Positions 7,837 to 14,709 are shown, numbered from the stretch's first letter. The stretch: 35,088 nt of DNA from Spirochaetaceae bacterium UBA6089 (GCA_002435985.1 DIXD01000023.1:1-35088); one strand, 5' to 3'. Translations and numbers: made by a program. The notes: generated from the letters alone by a model not told the origin.

Positions 7837-8390
7837 TCAAAATTCGAAATAATTCCCGGTCTGCAAAGGCATAAATCGCATACCGAATTGCTTTCCCAAT
7901 TCGTCTTGAGCGTTAAAACCAGTGCAGTGTCCTGCATAGATCGAACCCTTCACCATCGAGTGTAAAGCGTTGACGGTTTTTTCGATTCTGTCCATTGGGG
8001 CTTCAACGAGGTGAAGACCGCCTATAACGGCTATGACATTATCAATACCGCTCATAGCAATCGCCTGTTTCGTGATATTGACAATCCCTGCATGACTACA
8101 TCCGGACAGCACAACAAGACCCTTATTCACCGCGACGAGAATTGAAATATCATCGTTCATGGGATCTGATACAAGCTCATTTTTTGCATTGATCGTCTTG
8201 AGCGCGATCCCAACTTCCTCGAAGTCGGTTTGCCACGTTACATATCCTGTTGTCATGAGCCCCGGTAGAAGCTGAACCGGATCGGGTGTGAGAAAGAGAG
8301 AAGCCCCATTCTTTTTAGGTTTTCTTCAGAATCCCCAGCCATAACGCCAACATGACGAAGATACGGAGCGTCGATAAAATTTAGCTTAAA
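7837..8390 (-). pseudogene. Metallo-beta-lactamase-fold hydrolase, 5'-truncated and frameshifted remnant
   Basis: The downstream 139 residues (from 8256) carry family motifs of the MBL-fold group related to the 7,8-dihydropterin-6-methyl-4-(ribofuranosyl)aminobenzene-phosphate synthase annotation: LMTTGYVTWQTDFEEVG, VVLSGCSHAGIVNI and VIGGLHLVEAP (metal-ligand His). The metal-binding HxHxDH half is absent. A further stretch (KLNFIDAPYLRHVGVMAGDS, about 8390-8310) lies in another frame; adding one G to the run at 8304-8307 (CCCC on the plus strand) joins the frames as MGASLFLTPDPVQLLPGLMTTG. So the gene has lost its 5' end and has a one-base shift. MBL genes of this type are often part of NifX/MinD clusters, so this was probably once a working member. 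Confidence 0.7.
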
Positions 8391-8592
8391 AATCCCCAAT
8401 GCTGAATAGAATTGCCACAATGACACCTGCTTGAGCCGCAAACTTGACTTTGGAGAAATCCGCAAAAAGCGACATAACGATAATAACAACAAGCGCCGGG
8501 TATATAAGCATAAGCCACGGGGTAGTAAATCCGACGATCTTGGATAGTCCGACAAGGCCAAGCAAGAAGCCTATAATACTATTTCTTGGCAT
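8386..8592 (-). pseudogene. Fragment of a branched-chain amino acid carrier (BrnQ-like)
   Basis: A 68-residue frame encodes two hydrophobic helices: a segment GLVGLSKIVGFTTPWLMLIY with PALVVIIVMSLF, then a linker and AAQAGVIVAILFSIGDF. This resembles the penultimate and last helices of LIVCS/BrnQ carriers (about 430 residues), so about 85% of the gene is missing. Its ATG overlaps the stop of the NifX-like gene (TAATG), and its 3' end runs straight into the MBL remnant in a different frame. It could be translated by coupling as a small membrane protein, but a leftover of deletion or recombination is more likely. Confidence 0.55.
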
Positions 8593-8933
8593 TAGCGAAT
8601 CTTTAAAAGTTTTCCAGCCTTGTACAATTCGATGTTTTCTTCAACAGTCTTTCCCGGCACGCCTTCAAAGAGCTGTACCTTGCTCATGGAAAGAACGCTC
8701 ATTGCCTTCGGGCCTAGCTGAGGTCCAATATAGACATCCGCGCCGGAACTGACGACAGCCTGTGCTGCCTGGACTCCAGCGCCGCCGGCGGCATTCATAT
8801 TGCTTGTATTATCGATCCATGTGCCTGAGTCATTTTCTTCGTCAAACAGGAAAAACCCTGCCGCTCTACCAAATCGAGCATCAACTATAGATTGCTTTCC
8901 TTTATTCTCGGTTACACTGAAGATGATCTTCAT
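8592..8933 (-). CDS. NifX/NafY/ORP-family (dinitrogenase Fe-Mo cofactor biosynthesis fold) protein
   Basis: A 113-residue single-domain protein of the RNase-H-like NifX/NifB-C fold (PF02579 type). Visible hallmarks: FSVTENKGKQSIVDARFGRA at the N-terminus, AAGFFLFDEEN, AAGGAGVQAAQAVVSSGADV, and VYIGPQLGPKAMSVL. Members bind Fe-Mo or Mo-Cu clusters; the 'orange protein' ORP of Desulfovibrio is one. No nif structural genes are in the window, so nitrogenase assembly is not implied. AGGAGG precedes ATG 8933. It lies 19 bases after the first MinD-type ATPase, in one operon with both ATPases, the radical SAM protein and the ferredoxin. Cargo cluster unknown. Confidence 0.85.
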   Translation of the reverse strand: MKIIFSVTENKGKQSIVDARFGRAAGFFLFDEENDSGTWIDNTSNMNAAGGAGVQAAQAVVSSGADVYIGPQLGPKAMSVLSMSKVQLFEGVPGKTVEENIELYKAGKLLKIR

Positions 8934-8952
8934 AATAATCCTCCTTTTCTTG

Positions 8953-9840
8953 TTATTTCTTTGATTCGATTCGCGTAAGTAGTGACTGCCATGTCTGTTC
9001 CAGCACAGATGTGATCCGCGAATCTGTCGTCTCTTCCATGATGGTTCTACCGTTCCGTATGGCAGATACAAAATCATGAGAAAACGGTATGGCACCCCAA
9101 AAATCGACTCCGGCCTTCTGTGCCAGCTCTTTGATATGTGCCGTCATTTCCTCATTGATATCCGAACGATTCACAATAATACCCGCAGGAATAGCCAGCT
9201 TTTGCGCCATTTCCATGCCGCGTTGAAGATCCGATATTCCTGAGAGTGTCGGCTCTGCAACGAAAAGAATATAATCGACACCTGTTGCCGCAGCAATTGC
9301 CGGACAGCTGACCCCTGGGGGGCCATCGATAATAATGATCTCCGCACCATTCTTTTCAGCTATGTCGTCGGCCATGCGCCGTACCTGAGTCGAGAGTTTT
9401 CCGGAGTTTTCTGCGCCTGTTGTCAATTCCGCATACACAACCGCACTGCCAAATCTAGTTTGAGCAGAAAAAATATCGCCGCTCTTCCGCTCGACCATGG
9501 TGATTGCATCAGCAGGACACACCCAAGCACAATAAGCACATCCCTCACAAGCCATGCTCTCAACCTTGAATGTTTCCCCTTGGTTTTTTATTGCATCAAA
9601 GCGACAAACCTCAAAGCATTTCCTACAGCCTGTACAAAGATCCGCATTGATGACGGCAGTTGATCCACCGGAAAATTCACCGCTTTGAATATTTTTAGCA
9701 CCAACAGCCAGTGCGAGATTCGAAGCATCCACATCACAGTCGCAGAGGACTGCGCGTGACCTTGAAAGATATCCAAAAGCAGCCGACACAGAGGTCTTTC
9801 CTGTACCGCCTTTGCCGGATAAGACTGTCAAGCGCTTCAT
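8953..9840 (-). CDS. MinD/Mrp-type P-loop ATPase with inserted 2[4Fe-4S] ferredoxin domain (second copy)
   Basis: 295 residues. Deviant Walker A SGKGGTGKTS (8-17) opens a MinD/CooC-like fold. A bacterial ferredoxin domain is inserted after strand 2: Cys69, 72, 75, 79 and Cys98, 101, 104, 108, two CxxCxxCxxxCP-like sets. The switch II region is EIIIIDGPPGVSCPA, and later VNRSD gives base recognition. These paired ATPases occur with NifX/ORP proteins in anaerobes and are thought to act in metal-cluster handling or electron-coupled assembly; proof is limited. Start ATG 9840 overlaps the upstream ATPase stop (ATGA) and has GGAGG in front, so the two are probably made in equal amounts and may form a heterodimer. 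Confidence 0.88.
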   Translation of the reverse strand: MKRLTVLSGKGGTGKTSVSAAFGYLSRSRAVLCDCDVDASNLALAVGAKNIQSGEFSGGSTAVINADLCTGCRKCFEVCRFDAIKNQGETFKVESMACEGCAYCAWVCPADAITMVERKSGDIFSAQTRFGSAVVYAELTTGAENSGKLSTQVRRMADDIAEKNGAEIIIIDGPPGVSCPAIAAATGVDYILFVAEPTLSGISDLQRGMEMAQKLAIPAGIIVNRSDINEEMTAHIKELAQKAGVDFWGAIPFSHDFVSAIRNGRTIMEETTDSRITSVLEQTWQSLLTRIESKK

Positions 9841-10745
9841 TTCAGGCCTCCAGAAGTATTTTTCGAGACCCAAGCCTCGATGGCCTGAAGGGACTTTTCA
9901 ATATTGATACCATGATAGATATCATCAGAATTCAGCAATTCGCCCTTTGAATATGCTTGTGCAAAGTCGGCGCTGTAGGGAATTCGGGCCAGAATAGGGA
10001 TATTCTCCGATTTGGCGAATTCTTCGATACCATCATACCCCGGCGTGTCTTTATTAATGACAATAGCACAAGGCTTCCCCGATGCTTTCACTAGTTTATA
10101 CGCCATGGCCATATCATGAAGCCCAAAGGGTGTTGGTTCGGTCACAAGAATTACCACATCCGCCTTTGCCATTGCTTCGCGTGAGGCACACGCCGTTCCC
10201 GGCGGTGCATCGAAAACTATCATTGTTGCATGAGCTTCCAGGGCCTTCTGAGCTTCCTGGGCTTTCTGGACTACAAAATCCCTCGTCTGTTTTACGAGGG
10301 TTGAGGCGATTTCCTGTCCTATGTCTAAGCGGCCTTCGATAAATACAAAATTGTCTTTGATGTGATATGTGCCTATTGTACCTATTTTTGCCGGATACAT
10401 CGGTAAGGCTTTTGTCGGACAGAGTTCTGAACAGGCATAACAACTATGGCAGAGTTCTTGAAAGACAATGACATAATTGGGGAGTGCCGCAATAGCATTG
10501 AATTTGCAATATTCTTGGCACTTCCCGCAGAAGATGCATAGATCTTCTTTCCATCGAGGTCGATACACAACCGCGTCGATAGAATGAATTTCTGTTTTTT
10601 GAAGAAAAATTCCAGCATTTGGCTCTTCGACATCAAGATCGGCCAATATAACGTTGTTCGCTTTTCGGGCATAATATGTCGAAAGGAACACCGCTAAGGT
10701 AGTCTTACCGACACCTCCCTTACCGCTCATTATTGTAATCTTCAA
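9837..10745 (-). CDS. MinD/Mrp-type P-loop ATPase with inserted 2[4Fe-4S] ferredoxin domain (first copy)
   Basis: 302 residues, paralogous to the next gene. Walker A SGKGGVGKTT (7-16); DLDVEEPNAG (36-45) is the family strand 2; inserted ferredoxin cysteines 70, 73, 76, 80 and 99, 102, 105, 109; switch II MIVFDAPPGTACASRE; VINKDTPG for base recognition. The start is TTG at 10745 with AAAGGA in front: the first ATG in frame (10730) would delete the first beta strand of the P-loop domain, so TTG is better. A rare start could lower its level relative to neighbours. It follows the radical SAM gene by 36 bases. Confidence 0.87.
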   Translation of the reverse strand: MKITIMSGKGGVGKTTLAVFLSTYYARKANNVILADLDVEEPNAGIFLQKTEIHSIDAVVYRPRWKEDLCIFCGKCQEYCKFNAIAALPNYVIVFQELCHSCYACSELCPTKALPMYPAKIGTIGTYHIKDNFVFIEGRLDIGQEIASTLVKQTRDFVVQKAQEAQKALEAHATMIVFDAPPGTACASREAMAKADVVILVTEPTPFGLHDMAMAYKLVKASGKPCAIVINKDTPGYDGIEEFAKSENIPILARIPYSADFAQAYSKGELLNSDDIYHGINIEKSLQAIEAWVSKNTSGGLK

Positions 10746-10781
10746 AATTTATCCTTTCTAATCTAAGCGCTCAACACCTCG

Positions 10782-11708
10782 TTATTTGCCGAATACGAAC
10801 TCAGAGGGAAGAACATACTTATGCCCCTGATAATCAACGACTTTCAGTTTTCCAGCCGAGAGAAGATGGTCCAATGTTCGATCAGCAAAATAAGCCTCAA
10901 TAGTCCTTGCCTGAGAAAGTCTCAAAGGATGACGTCGTGATGTTTCTATGATCGCTTCAGAAGCCGAAGAGAATTCATCAAGTCCGAAAGCACCTTTTTC
11001 CGGCTGGGTAATATTTTTGCCCCCGAAAATCGAAAGCGCATTCATAACAATTTCAGGTGGCGGAATATGAACCCATGGCTCAGCAGGAGGGCGTGTCGGA
11101 ACCATGACAAATGTTCGTGCTGGGTGAATTGCATCGATCTGAGTCTCGAGTGCTTGCATGCTCTCTGTGTCGGTATTGACCGTATCGACCAACATAATTT
11201 CAACCCATATTTCTCCTTTATATACACTCGCAAAATCTAAAATACCTTGCTGGACTTGTTTAAAATGGATGCCCGGATGGGGCCGATGCATTCTATGAAA
11301 TGCCTGCTCATTGCTGACTGCCATGGTGACATTGACGACATCAGCCTCTAAAAGATCATTGCGCACGTCTTCCTGCCAGAAAAGAGAGCCATTGGTAATA
11401 ACTGCTGTTCTATAAGGGAATTTCTCTTTGCATGTACGAATCAAAAAACCTAGATCAAGGCTTAGTGTCGGCTCTCCGTCGCCCACAAACGTGATGAAAT
11501 CAATCTTTCCTTCATTTGCGTGAACGACTTTCTCGATATCTCTGAGGATTTCCTCTCTCTTGAAAAAGCTCTGGCGCCGTACCGTAAGATGCCGCGTTCG
11601 GCCAAGCTGGCAATATACACACGAATAACTACATGTCTTGTCAGGAATCGGGCTTACCCCAACAGATCGCCCAAATCTGCGCGATGGAACCGGGCCATAC
11701 GCATACAT
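10782..11708 (-). CDS. COG0731-type radical SAM protein
   Basis: 308 residues. The N-terminus YGPVPSRRFGRSVGVSPIP precedes the radical SAM cluster CSYSCVYCQLGRT (Cys26, Cys30, Cys33, the CxxxCxxC motif). FITFVGDGEPTLSLDLG is the GGE-like SAM-binding loop; the C-terminal region (about 235-308) holds a small domain with HPLRLSQARTIEAYFADRTL. Stand-alone COG0731 members are frequent in anaerobes and archaea, relatives of the wybutosine enzyme Tyw1, with no assigned reaction. ATG 11708 has GGGAGGT upstream. Located between the Gly/Arg-tailed ferredoxin (4-base gap) and the MinD-type ATPases, it may modify a cofactor or protein of this system (inference). Confidence 0.85.
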   Translation of the reverse strand: MYAYGPVPSRRFGRSVGVSPIPDKTCSYSCVYCQLGRTRHLTVRRQSFFKREEILRDIEKVVHANEGKIDFITFVGDGEPTLSLDLGFLIRTCKEKFPYRTAVITNGSLFWQEDVRNDLLEADVVNVTMAVSNEQAFHRMHRPHPGIHFKQVQQGILDFASVYKGEIWVEIMLVDTVNTDTESMQALETQIDAIHPARTFVMVPTRPPAEPWVHIPPPEIVMNALSIFGGKNITQPEKGAFGLDEFSSASEAIIETSRRHPLRLSQARTIEAYFADRTLDHLLSAGKLKVVDYQGHKYVLPSEFVFGK

Positions 11709-11711
11709 GGA

Positions 11712-11993
11712 CTACCTCCCGCCTTGTATGCCGCCCAGTCCTCGTCCAGCACCGCGGCCGATCCCCATACCACTCCCCCGCCCTTTTCCCAAACCGCGCC
11801 CCCTGAGCGCCGGGTTTTCTGAATTCGGCCGTATCGCTTGTTTAGGGCAAGCAGAAAAACAGATACCGCAATAGGTACATCGAGCATTATCGATAACCGC
11901 AATTCGCTCTGAGTTAAGCGAAATAGCTTTATCTGGACATTTCGGAATACATACGCCACAGCCCGTACATCGTGATACATCAACCCAAGGCAT
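11712..11993 (-). CDS. 2[4Fe-4S] ferredoxin with Gly/Arg-rich C-terminal tail
   Basis: 93 residues. Residues 1-52 are a classic clostridial-type ferredoxin: CTGCGVCIPKCP (Cys9, 12, 15, 19) and CTYCGICFSACP (Cys39, 42, 45, 49). From about residue 62 a tail of alternating Gly and Arg/Lys (ALRGRGLGKGRGSGMG and onward) ends the protein, very unusual for a ferredoxin. AGGAGG precedes ATG 11993. It is the first gene of the radical SAM-ATPase-NifX operon and would be the electron carrier for it; the tail might bind nucleic acid, membrane or a partner (guess). Confidence 0.88.
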   Translation of the reverse strand: MPWVDVSRCTGCGVCIPKCPDKAISLNSERIAVIDNARCTYCGICFSACPKQAIRPNSENPALRGRGLGKGRGSGMGIGRGAGRGLGGIQGGR

Positions 11994-12021
11994 AAAAACC
12001 TCCTCATCATGAAACGCATTT

Positions 12022-12065
12022 TATTAGCGTATGCCAATAATATAGCAAACCTCAAAACAAGTCAA
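12022..12065 (-). promoter_or_regulatory. Promoter of the ferredoxin-to-NifX operon with imperfect 18-bp dyad
   Basis: On the minus strand TTGACT (plus 12060-12065) and TATTAT (plus 12037-12042) are 17 bases apart. An imperfect dyad, TATTAGCGTATGCCAATA (12022-12039), matches its reverse complement at 14 of 18 positions and overlaps the -10. It is a candidate operator for DUF134 or PadR. Confidence 0.55.
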
Positions 12066-12099
12066 ACAGGCCAAAAGAAAGGACTCCAGCATGAGCAAA

Positions 12100-12124
12100 T
12101 TTCAAAAGTCGGTTACTTTTGAAA
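12100..12124. other. AT-rich 10-bp perfect hairpin
   Basis: TTTCAAAAGT (12100-12109) and ACTTTTGAAA (12115-12124) with loop CGGTT. Lies between the DUF134 gene and the ferredoxin operon promoter on the minus strand. It may be a weak terminator of DUF134 or a protein-binding site; the A/T stem argues against an efficient intrinsic terminator. Confidence 0.4.
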
Positions 12125-12170
12125 GAACCTCGGAAGATAAATGAAGCAAGAGAAGTATGAATGAAGAAGA

Positions 12171-12575
12171 TTAGACAGTCTGAGCGATGTTCGCGCTTCC
12201 GCAATGAGGGCAGTTCCGAGCTTTTTCGCTTTCGGATGGTATTTCCCATTCTTGACTGCAATCGAGACAGCGCAGCCTATGCAAAGTAAGACTTACAACT
12301 CCGCCCTCTATACGAAGGGTTTTCCCGTTGACGAGGACGTCAGCTGTTTTTCTTCTGGCGGATTCAATAATATTTCCGAAAGTCTGTCGTGAAATACCCA
12401 TACGCTTCGCGGCTTCTTCTTGATAATACTTTTCTAAATCAGCAAGTCGGAGGGCTTCTAGTTCATCAAGGGTGAGGACAACTTCTTCCAGCTCGCACTG
12501 AGGAATACCAGCCGGCTTGAAAATATTGGTTATTGGTCTTCCATTGACAATTCTGTATTTCATTGGCCTCGGCAC
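12171..12575 (-). CDS. DUF134-family helix-turn-helix regulator with zinc ribbon
   Basis: 134 residues. PF02001-type protein: PRPMKYRIVNG start, LTLDELEALRLADLEKYYQE, then an HTH (AAKRMGISRQTFGNIIESAR, residues about 55-74) resembling sigma-70 region 4. After a basic linker, CLDC (103-106) and CPHC (122-125) form a zinc-ribbon-like knuckle. DUF134 proteins are partners of NifX/ORP and DUF5320 gene sets and presumably regulate them. The start is GTG 12575 with GAGGTG in front; the family N-terminus 'PRP' supports it. Transcribed toward the ferredoxin operon but separated from it by 177 bases holding a hairpin and a separate promoter. Confidence 0.87.
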   Translation of the reverse strand: MPRPMKYRIVNGRPITNIFKPAGIPQCELEEVVLTLDELEALRLADLEKYYQEEAAKRMGISRQTFGNIIESARRKTADVLVNGKTLRIEGGVVSLTLHRLRCLDCSQEWEIPSESEKARNCPHCGSANIAQTV

Positions 12576-12606
12576 GTTGCACCTCTTAAAAAAATTCTAT
12601 CACAAG

Positions 12607-12623
12607 TATAATAAATTGTACAA
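12607..12623. promoter_or_regulatory. -10 element and TTGTACAA palindrome between DUF134 and rlmI
   Basis: A perfect TATAAT (12607-12612, plus strand) lies 97 bases before the rlmI start without a convincing -35. The palindrome TTGTACAA (12616-12623) follows. On the minus strand TGATAGAAT upstream of DUF134 looks like an extended -10. The divergent region is thus AT-rich and promoter-like, but exact promoters are uncertain. Confidence 0.3.
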
Positions 12624-12708
12624 ATTTGCTTCCAATGTCCATAGGGACGGCTTGTCGCTCGCTATGAGATCTTGTAAGAGTCGCGCTCCTGCAAGTACTA
12701 TTGCGGAC

Positions 12709-13947
12709 ATGGTCGTCATAACGCTCAAACCAAAGGAAGATATCCGTATACGGCAAGGTCATCCTTGGATATATGATAATGAAATTGCCGTTGTCGAAGG
12801 TTTACCGGCCCCCGGAGAAGAAGTCGAGGTGCACGATGCTCGTGGTTTGCCTATTGGATACGCCCTGTTCAACCCACATTCAAAAATTAGAGCTCGGGTA
12901 TATTCCAAAACCGTAAAACACGCTGATGAAGCATATTTTATCCAAGCCTTCGAAACTGCGAAACAATGGCGAGATTTCAATTTCGGCACGCAGAGGATGA
13001 GCCTTCGTCTGGTGTATGGAGAAGCCGATTCTGTGCCTGGATTGATTGTCGACGGATTTATCGGAATTCCCATTGACGACGACAACCCGGAAAAACAGAT
13101 CCAGCGCCAAGATGTGCAGCCAGGCCTATGGCTCGTCGTACAATTTTTGAGCCTCGGTGTCGATGTTCGAAAATCGATGATCTTGAACGCGCTCCACACC
13201 GTATTCAAACCGGATGGTATTATAGAACGATCCGATGCTCCGGTCCGCAGGCTTGAAGGTTTAGAAGAATCGACAGGCGTTCTTGCCGGGAGTGTACCAA
13301 ATCTTGTGTGCATCGAAGAAAATGGAGCTCTTTTCGAGATCGATCTTGCAGGTGGTCAGAAAACGGGCTGGTTTTTGGACCAGCGGGCGAATCGCCGCGA
13401 CGCCGCGCGCTACGCCGCCGGCCAGCGCGTTCTCGACATGTTCTGCAACCAAGGCGGCTTTTCGGTCCTCGCAGCCAAAGCCGGCGCGGCTTCGGTCCTC
13501 GCAGTGGACAGCTCGGCCGACGCCCTCGAGCTTCTCAGGCGCAACGCGCTCCGCAATGGTGTCGCCGACCGCATCACAACTATCGAAGCCAATGCCTTCG
13601 ACTATCTTCGCGACCTCGAAAAGATGGGCCGGCGCTTCGGGCTCATCATCCTCGACCCCCCGGCCTTCGCAAAAAACCGCGCATCGCTGGAGGGTGCGCG
13701 GCGGGGCTACAAGGAGCTCAACCTGCGCGCGATGCACCTTTTGGAGAGGGGTGGGGTGCTCGTCACATGCTCCTGCTCGCACTGGGTCTCCCCACAGCTC
13801 TTCGATGCGGTGCTCGCAGACGCCGCCTTCGACTCGAATCGACGGCTCCGCCTACTCGAAGAGCGAACACAGGATTTAGATCACCCTATTGTGGTCGGCT
13901 ACGACGAATCGCGTTACCTCAAGTGTAGGATTGTCCAGGTCTTGTAG
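12709..13947 (+). CDS. rlmI: RlmI-like 23S rRNA (cytosine-C5) methyltransferase
   Basis: 412 residues. An N-terminal PUA domain (LKPKEDIRIRQGHPWIYDNEI through RARVYS) precedes a class I SAM methyltransferase with VLDMFCNQGGFSVLAA (motif I), ILDPPAFAKNR (motif IV) and VTCSCSHWV (motif VI with the catalytic-type Cys). E. coli RlmI methylates C1962 of 23S rRNA. An extra 15-20 residues (around IPIDDDNPEKQIQRQDVQPG) interrupt the usual DGFG-LVVQFLS region. The start is uncertain: ATG 12709 aligns with the family, but no ribosome site precedes it; ATG 12664 is an alternative. The base composition changes sharply near 13380, inside the conserved QKTGWFLDQR-NR segment, suggesting a recombinant gene. 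Confidence 0.85.
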   Translation: MVVITLKPKEDIRIRQGHPWIYDNEIAVVEGLPAPGEEVEVHDARGLPIGYALFNPHSKIRARVYSKTVKHADEAYFIQAFETAKQWRDFNFGTQRMSLRLVYGEADSVPGLIVDGFIGIPIDDDNPEKQIQRQDVQPGLWLVVQFLSLGVDVRKSMILNALHTVFKPDGIIERSDAPVRRLEGLEESTGVLAGSVPNLVCIEENGALFEIDLAGGQKTGWFLDQRANRRDAARYAAGQRVLDMFCNQGGFSVLAAKAGAASVLAVDSSADALELLRRNALRNGVADRITTIEANAFDYLRDLEKMGRRFGLIILDPPAFAKNRASLEGARRGYKELNLRAMHLLERGGVLVTCSCSHWVSPQLFDAVLADAAFDSNRRLRLLEERTQDLDHPIVVGYDESRYLKCRIVQVL

Positions 13948-14064
13948 TGATCGTGCAGGGCTGGAGAAAGTAAGGGGAAAAACGCCCCATTTGCAGCGCC
14001 CCACGGCCAGACCTCGGGCCATCACTCCACCATCAGAGAGACCTCCGCGCAAAGCCCGCCACCC

Positions 14065-14355
14065 TCACAACACCTTCACCTTGGAAATTCCATCGAGGTA
14101 GACGCCGAACAGCTTCGAGAGCTGGGCAGGCTCGGTGTACTGCGTGCCTGCTTTTTTGTTGAAAAAATCGATGAAGGTCTTCATCTCCTCAGGCTTTTTG
14201 GCATACAGCGCAGAAGCGAACGCAGCTCGGTACAGCCCTTTTTCAGCGAGTTCCATCGTTGAACAACGGGCGAATTCTTTTTTTGCCTTGCCGTCGACGA
14301 TCGCCGTATCGCCGTCATATCCGATGCAGAATACAAAGTCTTCGCGCGCAATCAT
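14065..14355 (-). CDS. Small hypothetical protein
   Basis: 96 residues, mostly helical and soluble, with no membrane segment and one Cys each in VFCIGYDGD and FARCSTMEL. The sequence reads AIVDGKAKKEFARCSTMELA, then GLYRAAFASALYAKKPEEMKTF and a C-terminal SKLFGVYLDGISKVKVL. I do not recognise a family. ATG 14355 has CGGAG five bases upstream; a GTG two codons earlier is also possible. It lies downstream of the rubredoxin gene on the same strand, but a hairpin at 14442-14473 probably ends that operon first. The 117-base stretch between it and rlmI holds only weak GC inverted repeats. Confidence 0.6.
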   Translation of the reverse strand: MIAREDFVFCIGYDGDTAIVDGKAKKEFARCSTMELAEKGLYRAAFASALYAKKPEEMKTFIDFFNKKAGTQYTEPAQLSKLFGVYLDGISKVKVL

Positions 14356-14441
14356 AGACACTCCGTCACTTCAAGATACCAAAGATACGCAGGGTTGGTT
14401 AGGGGGAGTAGTTTCGACATGATCTTCACGCGTAAAGAGGA

Positions 14442-14473
14442 AGGGGACACCAAGAGAGTCTCTTGATGCCCCT
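14442..14473 (-). terminator. Intrinsic terminator after the rubredoxin operon
   Basis: Arms AGGGG..CA.CAAGAG (14442-14456) and CTCTTG.TG.CCCCT (14460-14473) give 13 pairs with one mismatch and one bulge around an AGT loop. On the minus strand the hairpin is followed by TCCTCTTT, a modest U-rich tract. Confidence 0.6.
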
Positions 14474-14520
14474 CATGGGCGCCACCCTCTCAGGTGTCTA
14501 TGCGCAATAAAGCCGTCCTC

Positions 14521-14682
14521 TTAATCCATCGGCGAGAACGAATCCTTGCTCGCACCGCACATTGGACATACCCAGTCGTCAGGGAGCTGCTCGAAGGGTG
14601 TCCCCGGAGGAATCTTGCCGTCGGGATCGCCATCGGCAGGATCATAAATGTAGCCACACACGTCACACACATACTTCTTCAT
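14521..14682 (-). CDS. Rubredoxin
   Basis: 53 residues, a complete rubredoxin: MKKYVCDVCGYIYDPADGD with Cys6 and Cys9, then PPGTPFEQLPDDWVCPMCGA with Cys39 and Cys42, the four ligands of one Fe(SCys)4 centre. AAGGAG (14689-14694 on the plus strand as CTCCTT) precedes ATG 14682. Third gene of the rubrerythrin-desulfoferrodoxin-rubredoxin operon; it is the probable electron donor to both upstream enzymes. Confidence 0.96.
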   Translation of the reverse strand: MKKYVCDVCGYIYDPADGDPDGKIPPGTPFEQLPDDWVCPMCGASKDSFSPMD

Positions 14683-14709
14683 GGAACGCTCCTTTCTGAG
14701 TTCGGCCTA

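Noticed and set aside
8253..8561. 102-residue frame on the minus strand read as one gene
   Set aside because: Its first half is an out-of-frame shadow of the brnQ fragment; only the last 30 or so residues match the MBL family, so it is not a real single protein.
8592..12575. Nitrogen fixation gene cluster
   Set aside because: The NifX-like protein and MinD-type ATPases suggest it, but no nifHDK, nifB or nifEN is present and the neighbourhood matches ORP-type sets instead.
12517..12708. N-terminal extension of the rlmI methyltransferase
   Set aside because: It overlaps the DUF134 start and the promoter region, and the family N-terminus (LKPKEDIRIRQGHPW) begins at the later ATG.
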